The notes beneath the pieces were generated by a model that saw only the letters and a program-made list of their open reading frames with translations, did not search any database and was not told the origin of the DNA. Of a stretch of 64,000 nt of DNA, positions 1-9,419 are shown one piece after another (within the stretch, counting starts at the first letter, position 1; the number at the start of each line of letters is the position of its first letter). The stretch is from assembly GCA_021613335.1 (NCBI GenBank), contig JAJTWR010000245.1, positions 577,501 to 641,500 on the forward strand. Reading direction: 5' to 3'. Position numbers and translations under genes: made by a program. The stretch comes from Whitmania pigra (taxonomy: Eukaryota > Annelida > Clitellata > Hirudinida > Haemopidae).

Positions 1-277
1 TATAAATTAAAATTTACAAAATTTTTGTACAATTTATGTACCAGTGAGTTTAGTTTTTTCATTTTTCTGCTGATTTAAAACTTGTTTTGTGGCTATTAAC
101 GAATCGTTAATTAAAAAATTATAAATTAAATTTCATACGAATTAAGGTAAGCAAATCGGTAGACACAATCTAATCTAGAACTTTTAAATCAATATTACTA
201 CTACTACCAAAACGTCAAAATTATTTTTTCTTACTAACTAACTCCCAACTACAACAAGCAATCCTTGAACACTTCAG

Positions 278-3200
278 ATGGAGGAAACTGGTATGCTGAC
301 TCCAGAAGAGCAAAAAGAACTTTGGAACAGGTCCAGGAAGAAAGAGGAGACACGAGAACCAACCTACCTCAAGCAGGAATTCAAGGAGAGGCTCTGGAAT
401 GATGAACCTATTTCGTTCACCCTTCAAGTTCAAATGAAGCCTTTTGGAAGAGATTATCAGGATGACTGTAATCCTCAACTGGTATGGTGGTGGTAGGCGT
501 GAGTGGTTTGACTGGATTGGGTCAATAGCCAAGAATAGATGAATAATTCGGAATGAAATTCGTAAACTGAAATTTTAAATAAACACAATAAATACCCATT
601 AAATTAAATACATTCGAATAATTTTCCATTCTTAATTAATCTCTTTTTAACATTATTAAAACGAACCTAACACCAGATTTGGAACGAGGCAGAATGCCCC
701 TGGTCTCGGGTCATGGTGATCGAACTCACCACCCACATGACCACGGTGGCCATTGCAAGGACGATGTTCAACATTTCCGACAGTCCAAAAGCCCTCGGCT
801 TTCCAGAAGCATCAGGTCCACAAGATCCATTTAGCCTCCAAAAAGTCATGATGAGTGTCTACACTGAAATCGAAAGAAAAGGTTTGAGTCAAATGTGTTT
901 CCCTGTAAAGGGCGCGAAAAGTGATGTGAAGGTGAAGAGCAGTTACGTCGTCACGGTTTGCACGGAACCTCTGAAGGGTAACAAACAGGTGCCTTATGTC
1001 GAAGTTTACGTTACACTTTGGGGTGAGTTTAACAACGTGAATCGTTTAGGTTTTTTTATTTTTTATTTTGAATTTAAAAAAAATGTATTCATTTATTTCA
1101 GCAACATTTAACAGCACCTAAAATATAGTATATTTATTTATTATTTTATTTAGTATTTATTTATTTCAACAAAATTTAACTCTATTTAAAACACATTTAC
1201 GAATCAGATCTAACATCTACAACCTGTAATAATAATAAATAAATAAATAATAATAATTTCAAATTCCAACCTCAACATGTAACTGCTTTTTTTTTTCCCC
1301 CTCCTGCCTCAGGATCAAGATGCCGGAGCTGCGCCCTCAGTCTGAACCTAGACAACCGGCTCAATTTCAAAGTCAGGGAGAAGAATTACCGCGTGAATCA
1401 GCATCGACTGAGGAGCGAATCAGTCGGTGAACTGATCAACATTACGGTGGACGTTTACCACAGGCACCTGACTGAAAGCTGGTACTTGAGGGACGTCGAG
1501 GTTTACGACGAGAGCCTGAGAAAGCTCTGGTCTTTTCCCTGCTTCGAAGTTGTCGAAGGATCCATAACTCTGGAGCCAGGAGATGGTGATGATATTTAAT
1601 GATGATGATGATGATGATGATGATGTTGATGACGATGATGATGATGACGATGATGATGATGATGTTGATGTTGATGACGATGATGATGATGACGATGATG
1701 ATGATGATGAATTTTAATGATGAAGGTGATGGTGATTATCTTCAACTAGCAGAATTAACAAATTTAAAGTTATTATTATTATTATTATTATTATCATCAT
1801 CATCATCATCATCATCATCATTATCACCACAGTGAGACTGATACACAAGCAGACGGCAGAGGTGAGCAAGAAAGAGCGCAACTTCCAGCTGAACAATCGC
1901 CAGATGGAATACACCTGGAACAAGGAGAACAAGGATCAGTCCAAAGATTCAGAGCCAAAGAGGCAAATCAGAATGCCGGGTCAGATAAGAAATCCAGACC
2001 AGGTCGACAAACTGCCACAGAGATTCAGGACGAGGGCAGCCAAGTACAAGGGCATCAGATGGGAGGTCGATCCAAAATTGATCGACTTCTTCAGAGAGTT
2101 CAACTCCAGCGTCATGACCCATGCCAACGTACTGACCAGGAAGCTCCAGGCAAAGATGAAAAAGTCAAAAGTTCTCAAATCCGGGACTAAAGCGGACACG
2201 AAGAAACCGTCGAGGACTGAAAGGCACGAGATCGACAATCACGCGGCGACGGCGACTAAACGCGGTTCGCTGAGCAGACTGTTTTCTCGAGACGTCCACT
2301 ATTTCTCTGGAAAGTACAGGAGCCCTGCCAACACAAACAGCAACAACAACAACAACAACAATAACAACAGCAACAATAGCAATAGCAACATGATCTTCAA
2401 CAATTTTTCCAAGAATACGAATATCTTGAAGGATGATAGCAACTATTCGGATGGAGTGAAGAAAAGAGTGCTTTTCAAGAGATCGAAGTGTGCTTCTGTC
2501 TCTGATACCGATTACCGGTTCAATAAGACGACTTATTTCGCAAGAGATGAACACGATGGGCAAGTTTTGACGAACGATATTATTGAAATTATTGAATTTA
2601 TATTTTATATATTTTTATAATTTATGTAACGATGTAAATTATTGAATTTATAATTTATATATTTTTTATAATTTATGTAACGATGTAAGTTATTGAATTT
2701 ATAATTTATATATTTTTTATAATTTATGTAACGATGTAATTTATTGAATTTATAATTTATGTTGATTTCAAAAATTGAAATTAAAATCGTTAGAATGACA
2801 ATTGATAAAGTGAGTGACTCTTAACATGTAAAAGATATTTTCTTATTTGAGATTATTATTATTATTATCAATAATAATATTATTATTATCATTATCAATT
2901 ATCAATGTAAAATATTGTAGAGGTCCTCCTTAGAATTCTTGTCTCGTGTGTTGTAATAGAATTTACTTGGAATAAGATATAGAAATTTTTGAAATAAACA
3001 AAACTAAAATAACGGGGCTATTTGCATTTTGTTTACTTTTAAAATAAGGATTACAAAGTCTTTATTATTTCCACAAAATCAACCAATTAATTTGCTTTCC
3101 AGTCCTGTAGATATAGAATCAATACTCCCAGAAGGATCGTTAGGAGACATGTGCAGAACTGTTCTCAAAGATGAAGATTTCGGGCGCTACTTCCTCATCG

Positions 3201-5501
3201 GCTCCAACCCAACTGTCATCGAGAGATGTCGAGCTTTGCCTGCCAATTTTCCGGTGACCAACAGCATGGTTTGCGAGTTCCTCGAAGGAGATCAAACTTT
3301 AGAAGACGAAATCAAAGTAATTACTTTTTACACTTAGGTACATCCTCGACAAAACACGTCGGAATTGATAAAATCTGGAACAGACAGCTCAATCCAGGCG
3401 GCTATAAAAAAGCTATAAAAAATTTGTTTTAAGGATCGTGGGAATGAAGCCATGCAAATGACATCGTCATAGTGTCCTCACAACCTCACAATGCGGAAGG
3501 CATTGAAAAGATCTACTAAATGCAAAAATAATTTTTCAGAAAGGGCGCGTCTACATGGCGGACTACAAGATTCTCTCGGGGTTGCCGACGGTACACCAAG
3601 AAGCCGACCACAGATTCATTGCTGCTCCGCTTGTTCTCCTCCACGTTACCACCCGCGGAAAGTTGATGCCACTGGCCATACAACTAGAACAAGTACCAAG
3701 TTTGGACAACCCGATTTGGACACCCAGGAATCAAGAGTCATGGATGCTTGCCAAATTGTAAGGATTATTTTAGATGTAAGAATGCTTAAAGCCGTTTTGA
3801 ATAGCTGAGATGTTGTGAGGTGATTAATTGAATGAAATGGGGACGTTGTATGCATTTCACAGATGGGTAAGATGCTGTGATTTCAACCACCAGTTTGCCA
3901 TCTCACATCTGTTCAACTGTCACTTTCTGATGGAACCATTTCTCGTTGCTACCATGAGATGCCTTCCACCCAACCATCCCTGTTACAAAATTCTCATGCC
4001 TCACTTCAGGTATGTTCATGCTTCATTTGACAAACTAGGAATCATAGTCTCATCTCACTGACAAACACTGGAAATCCCTAAGGTATTTGTTAGTCTCCAA
4101 CTCGCTGATCAGACACAACGTCCTAAGCGAAAACGGCTCGGTCGATCGACACACTTCACTGGGAAGGAGCGGTTTTCAGAAACTCATGGAGAGGCACTGG
4201 AGGAGTTTCAACTTCGAGCAGCTGAATCCGATCAAGTACGCCGAGAAAAGAGGAGTGGCCGACGAGACATTACTGCCCGGTTACTTTTACAGGGATGATT
4301 CTCGTAGAATCTTCAACTCCATCCACAAATGCTGCTCGGATCTGATCAAACTCCACTATCCGTCCATCGAGGACTATAGCAAGGATCTTGAACTGAAAAC
4401 TTGGCTGCTGGAACTTATTGATTTTGGCTTCCCTGGTCGCCTCATGACCTGCCCTTATTCTTCTTCATCTCTCCATCTCATTCCAAGTGCGCCACCGCTG
4501 ACTCCAGAAAAACGCGTCTTCGATTTTGACGATGTTGCTGGCAAAGGCGTCATACCAGAAGAGAAGCCTAGCGAGGATATCGGTCCTCCCAAATATGTCG
4601 CCGAAGTGGGTTACGACGAAATTGATGCTGCCGATTCTGTTGACTATTCCGATGACGAATGCGAAGACGTGGAGTACTCGGACAAGTCGCTGACTAAGGT
4701 TCTAGGAAACAGCGACCTGGCGAAAAGCAAAATTTTCAAGCGCAAAAAGAAGAAGAAAACCGGCAACATGGAAATGTTGAAAGTCTCGAATCCTGACGAA
4801 TTGGCGGAGATGCTGGCCACGATTATATTCACCGTCGTCTGTCAACATTCCGCCACGCACAGTGACGCTTTGGACCTTTTCGGCTTCGTTCCGGATGTTC
4901 CCGCCATGATGAGGAAGTCTCCGAAGCTGTCGAATTTGTACAACCTCGACGTAAACTCGCTCACCCAAACCCTCCCGGACCAGTACCCCGAGGCCTACTA
5001 TGCCTCTCTTCTGTTCATTCTAAATGTCTACAAGCCAGACCAAGTAAGCCATTTTTTGGGTGTTTTTTTATAGTTATATTGAACCAATCTTTTGAGTGCC
5101 ATATGTATCCGAATTGGATATGACAGTGCAATTGCCCGTACATTTATGTAGCGCAGCTTTCCAAGGGCGCTGCCCGATGGTGCAGGAAAGGTTGCGAACA
5201 CAACCCTCTCAAGTAACCTGATAGGTTGGGGTATGGGTATGGTGTTCCACGCTCCATAATTAAGAACACGGATTTGTTGCATCTTATATCTCAGTTAAAT
5301 TACTTACAAATATGTCATTGTTATTTGTAGAACATTCTCGGAGAAATGGATGAGGTATACTTTGTTGACGACGAATCTTGGGAGATTTTGAAATCGTTGA
5401 AGAAGATGCTGAGAGAACTGACGACAAAACACAGAGCAAGGAACATCAAATACGACACGAAATACGAGTGCTTGGTTCCCCAGTATATACCAGCCAGTTA
5501 G
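278..5501 (+). CDS. Allene oxide synthase-like/lipoxygenase fusion (3' part, 9 exons; likely pseudoenzyme)
   Basis: Exons: 278-481, 677-1022, 1313-1585, 1833 to about 2560 (donor unclear), 3103-3316, 3540-3757, 3863-4009, 4083-5043, 5331-5501; all join in frame wherever both boundaries are clear. The first two resemble the C-terminal part of catalase-related heme domains (PISFTLQVQ; FNISDSPKALGFP; predicted heme Tyr in MSVYTE). The rest of that domain should lie left of base 1. Exons 2-3 give a PLAT domain (EVYVTLWG; WYLRDVEVYD; FPCFEVVEG). The lipoxygenase domain follows: WMLAKLWVR, HLFNCHFLMEPF, VATMRCLPPNHP, FTVVCQHSATH. In coral fusions the lipoxygenase makes an 8R-hydroperoxide that the heme domain turns into an allene oxide. 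Oddities: Gln at the first iron-ligand His, Val at the Ala/Gly stereocontrol position, a C-terminus PQYIPAS without Ile, an Asn-rich insertion in exon 4 and an acidic/Lys-rich insertion of about 110 residues in exon 8. An in-frame TGA at 266-268 supports the acceptor at 276-277. Confidence 0.85.
1596..1830 (+). repeat. GAT and ATT/ATC microsatellites filling a lipoxygenase intron
   Basis: The intron between exons 3 and 4 of the lipoxygenase gene is almost wholly trinucleotide repeat: GAT-rich up to about 1710, then ATT and ATC runs at 1770-1825. The open reading frames across it (poly-Met, poly-Leu, poly-Ser) are repeat artefacts. The repeat begins a few bases after the 5' splice site (GTGATG). 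Confidence 0.9.
2577..2765. repeat. 52-bp tandem repeat, about 3.5 copies
   Basis: A very AT-rich 52-base unit ending in 'atgtaacgatgta' is repeated, with the marker at about 2626, 2678 and 2730. It lies at the start of the intron after lipoxygenase exon 4. The rest of the intron to 3102 is AT-rich with a short ATT/AAT run near 2850-2890 and no other feature. Confidence 0.85.
5085..5285 (-). mobile_element. tRNA-derived SINE in the last lipoxygenase intron
   Basis: On the minus strand this has a box B-like segment (TGTTCGCAACC) followed by CCTGCACC, CAGCGCCCTTGGAAAG and CTGCGCTACATAAATG. The order and spacing match the better-preserved SINE at 26179-26374. The box A side is too diverged to place. 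It lies wholly inside the 5044-5330 intron and does not disturb coding. Confidence 0.65.
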
Positions 5502-5675
5502 GAATTATTTTTTGTGGTTATAATTTTAATATATTATGAACTATATATATATTGTTCACGATATAATTTTATAATTAATTATAAATACATTTTGGCAACA
5601 TTTGATGAACAAACCTGACTTAATTTATCAATTAAAAAACACAACAAATATTTACCAAAATAAATGCATCACTAA

Positions 5676-6044
5676 AATTCCAACCAAGGTCCCGAACCTC
5701 TACCTTACATACCGAATGACCTACTCGAGAAGGCTACGCAATACCTCGGCCCAACAATGACCGTCAACACATTCCTGGAACAAGTGAGCATGGGCACTGT
5801 CTCGGCCTTCCTACCAGAACAGTGCCTGACCTTCCATGAAACCTTTGGGGGTAGAAGCTCCAGGGGAGTTTTGGGCAGGTCAAGGGATGATGCCCCAAAG
5901 CCTCCTGGGAAGAGGAACCACCTCATGAAGACTTTCAGTGTCAATTACAGTGATGGTGATGATTACAGAATGCTAGCTGAAGCTTCTACATCAATGGCTA
6001 GAGGCACTGATTTTAGACCCAAATTAATGTCCAATGATTACTGA
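5676..6044 (+). CDS. Unassigned open exon downstream of the lipoxygenase (possible C-terminal extension)
   Basis: The frame is open from 5676 to a TGA at 6042, with normal-looking codon use and no homology I recognise. An AG at 5687-5688 could be an acceptor. Splicing a weak donor inside the lipoxygenase stop region (GTTAGG at 5497) to 5689 would rebuild a Ser codon and extend the protein as ..IPAS-PEPLPYIPND.., giving a tail of about 118 residues ending in LMSNDY. Alternatively it is the first exon of a small gene starting at ATG 5757. The echo between PQYIPAS and PYIPND suggests it could be a duplicated or alternative last lipoxygenase exon. Its role is unknown. Confidence 0.35.
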   Translation, partial: NSNQGPEPLPYIPNDLLEKATQYLGPTMTVNTFLEQVSMGTVSAFLPEQCLTFHETFGGRSSRGVLGRSRDDAPKPPGKRNHLMKTFSVNYSDGDDYRMLAEASTSMARGTDFRPKLMSNDY

Positions 6045-6916
6045 GAAGGCGAGAAATTATTGAGATTATTGAAAAATGAACGAGAGAATTGGAGATAAAA
6101 TATAGTTATTATTGGAAATTATGATAGAAAAATATATTCATGGTGCATATTTCTCTTGCTCTAGTTGTGATATTCTTAAAAACTTTGTTTAATTATTGAT
6201 TTACAAATATTTATGATTTAAGGTTACTCTGTGTATCGAGATCTGTTTTTTTTAAACGATCTTTGCCGACATTTTGAAATGCAATAACTGATCTTTAAGA
6301 ACTAAAATTCGTTTAATCTGGAAAATATTTCTCAAAACTGGACATGTTAAAAGTTATTTCTATAAAGTTTGTCTCCACGTTGTTAATCTTTCTTAATTGT
6401 GATTCTTCATGCTTTTTGTAAAAACTATATTTCTTCCGAAAACTCCCTTGTTATCCTGGCTATCGTTGTGCGTTCTTAAGCCTCAGAGTTTGATTTATTC
6501 GGAGATTTCGTGCTGGATTTGGACGAACGACTTTTAGTATGACAAATTATTTTATGTAATACTCAATATTTAACTCCATAGTTAACAATAATTATTAATT
6601 TAATTGGCTTTAAAAGCTTACCACTGAACCATTGGGTCAATTCAATCGATCTGCTGATGTTTCTGATTCAGACAATATTAAAATTAATGTGTTCGGACTT
6701 ATTTACATATTTCAAGATGCTTGCGCTTATTTAATTTTGTTGAACGCAATAACATTCAGATTTTCAGGTTAATTATTAACTTTTAGTAACAATTAACTTT
6801 TCTATGGAATGATGTTTCAATTCCTCTTCTTCCAAGATTTTTACACACAAAAAAAGTCAAAGCAGAGAAATTTGTATTTTTCGACCTTTAACCTTAAAAT
6901 ATTTTGATCAACCAAC
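6045..6916. other. Intergenic, no gene seen
   Basis: AT-rich sequence with stops in all frames. If the CD20-like gene at 6917-7785 has tail exons, they should lie here on the minus strand, but none resembles the tail exons of its relatives. Confidence 0.5.
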
Positions 6917-7785
6917 GCTAGAGTTTCCACGGCATAAGACCTTACAGCAGATAACAGAACTGAGGATGGAAAGAACGATTTCGACAAAAGCTAATAAGCT
7001 TACGGTCCATACCATAGACTTGATAACCTGGATTTAATTATGCAACATAATTGTGTATTAATAAAATATTAATTATTAATAAGTTATTAAAAAAGAAGAT
7101 GTTTGATGCGATACTCACCGTAACCTTATTGTGATCGAATTTGACGTACTGCAATTGAGTGAACATTGCGATCATGATTGCTTGTGAGACGGATAGTACA
7201 ATGGACATCACCATGGTTATTATTATCTGCAAGTTTATGCTAATATAATTATTTTTTTTAATTATTATTATTATTGGAATTATTAGACTAACTGTTAGAA
7301 ATACTTAACCATAATCATAATTTGGTCAAATAATGTTTCAATCAATTGAATCGATTGTAACTTACCAATGCTCTATTTTGATTCTTTATTACGATCAGTT
7401 GCAAAATTCCAACGAACTTAAAAAAATTAAATTTTATTATTTATAAAAATTATCTATAATTTTTCGTAATAGGTTACATTTACAATTAAACATATAAGAA
7501 ATAAAATACATTATTATTCTACCGCAGTCAAGAATAATTATAAGTCAGCACGTAATAATTTAAAAAACATTAACCTACCAAAGTGCCAGCCCAGAAGATA
7601 CCAGCGATCAGTAATAAATGCAATCCACTAAACACGGCCAAAGCAATTATTAGAATTATGCAAATAGTTGCAATTGTGATTCTGATGGCACCGATTATTT
7701 TCGAGGACTTGCAGTTATACTGTGCTGGAGGACGTGCCATATCAACACTGGGGCAGTTTGTGGCTACATTGTTTTTGGTATCCAT
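6917..7785 (-). CDS. CD20-like (MS4A) membrane protein, divergent isolated copy
   Basis: Four minus-strand exons: A 7579-7785, B 7366-7416, C 7119-7226, D 6917-7027; all phase 0. Exon A gives a short N-terminus and TM1 (KIIGAIRITIATICIILI), then the start of TM2 (GIFWAGTL, matching YGIWGGIL elsewhere). Exon B finishes TM2 (FVGILQLIVIKNQNRAL), C is TM3 (ITMVMSIVLSVSQAIMIAMF) with a short loop, and D is TM4 (VEIVLSILSSVICCKVLC). The D donor (GTTGGT after Asn-Ser-Ser) is the one used in related genes. No tail exon was found, so the 3' end is open. It is separated from the main array by the aconitase gene and is its most diverged member. By family it is a four-helix membrane protein; its ligand is unknown. 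Confidence 0.7.
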
Positions 7786-8040
7786 AATTTAATAATTATT
7801 TAATAGGAATAAGGAAGACTGTCTGCTAGAAAAATTTTTTAGGTTAATTTATTATGCAGTAGTTTCTCTAGAAACTCTACTCACAATTCCACTTTATTAT
7901 TATACTCGAGGTCGTAAATGATGAGTTGCTAAAAACCTTCAGAATTACTAATACGATAAACACTTGCTAACATGTAACCAAGAGGTTAGAATAACACGGC
8001 CAAGCTCAAGTAAGACTGATCTTAGGTTAAAAGATAATTT

Positions 8041-8650
8041 TCCAAATGCACTTTGCCCACAAAACATCATTTAGAAAGCCTTTTGTGTGCCTAATGTTGC
8101 ATTCCTCCCAAGAGATAAACAAGCTCAAAATACCCTTCAAAGGACGTGTCAAACTAATTGTTGTAGATAACTTTTTTTTTAAACAGTTCTATTTATCATT
8201 AGTTAGTTAACCTTAACTAATTTATATAATCATGGTGCCTCCCATAATTGCCTCATTTCAATTTCTTAAAAGTGAGATTGACTCAAAGATACCTTTAGTA
8301 CAATTAATGTTTAAAAAAATAAGTGAATTTGGTGATGACTTTTATTCCAAATGCACTTTGCCCACAAAACATCATTTAGAAAACCTTTTGTGTGCCTAAT
8401 GTTGCATTCCTCCCAAGAGATAAACAAGCTCAAAATACCCTTCAAAGGACGTGTCAAACTAATTGTTGTAGATAACTTTTTTTTTAAACAGTTCTATTTA
8501 TCATTAGTTAGTTAACCTTAACTAATTTATATAATCATGGTGCCTCCCATAATTGCCTCATTTCAATTTCTTAAAAGTGAGATTGACTCAAAGGTACCTT
8601 TAGTACAATTAATGTTTTAAAAAATAAGTGAATTTGGTGATGACTTTTAT
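8041..8650. repeat. Recent 305-bp tandem duplication
   Basis: Bases 8041-8345 and 8346-8650 are nearly identical, head to tail, with only a few substitutions or one-base indels (for example aagcc versus aaacc, gatacc versus ggtacc). No coding capacity is seen in the unit. Flanking sequence on both sides (7786-8040, 8651-9400) is AT-rich intergenic DNA without a gene. Confidence 0.95.
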
Positions 8651-9419
8651 TTCATAAAGCTCGCAATTCACAATTGGAATTTCCAAAAATAATTCCTGAA
8701 GGTTTTCTTTATAAGCAGCTAAACCTATTTATAAACATAAACATCCTACAATTTGTCTATCTTTTTAGGTACTTCTGACATTGACTCTTCCGTTCGAAAT
8801 TTAGTCGGAGAGTTTTTGGTTGCAACACATTAGACCACTTGAAGAGTCAGATATTAATGAGTTCGGCCTATTTACATTTTTCAAGATATTTGCTCATTTG
8901 CATTTTTTGAATAACATTCAGATTTTCAAGTCAACAATTAACTTTTCTATGAAATGAGTTTTCACTCCGCTTTCGCCAAATTTTTAGAAAAAAAATGTGG
9001 TTTTTTTGTAATTTTATTCTATGAGTTAAAACAATTTTAAATATTTTATTTTATTTAGCCTTAAAATATTTTGATCAACTAACAAATATGTTGTGTCCGC
9101 ATGAATATTGTGGACTACTTCTAGTTGCACTTGACCTAGAATTTGTTTACGTTTCGGGTCGAAGTTGCCGCGAGTTTTCAAGCGAGTTTCAGTTCTAATA
9201 AAATATTACAATTACGAGATATCTGTCCAGCATTCATTATGCAAATGCAACAAAATACATGACCTTACAGCATCAATATTTCTCCTTTCGAAATATGTAT
9301 CATTTATATAATTTGTGTGTTTACGAAACTCAACAAATTCACTTGCGAAAAAAACGGGGCGCCCTCGTCGCTAGCTACCGCTGCCAGAGTCACCGACATC
9401 ATTAAGCAATTGCTTTTTA

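Noticed and set aside
713..1111. Independent small gene starting at ATG 713
   Set aside because: The frame is an internal exon (677-1022) with acceptor and donor, joined in phase to exons on both sides; its content is the heme domain end and PLAT start.
1599..1835. Poly-Met/poly-Leu/poly-Ser reading frame
   Set aside because: Translation of GAT and ATT/ATC microsatellites within an intron; flanking exons splice around it.
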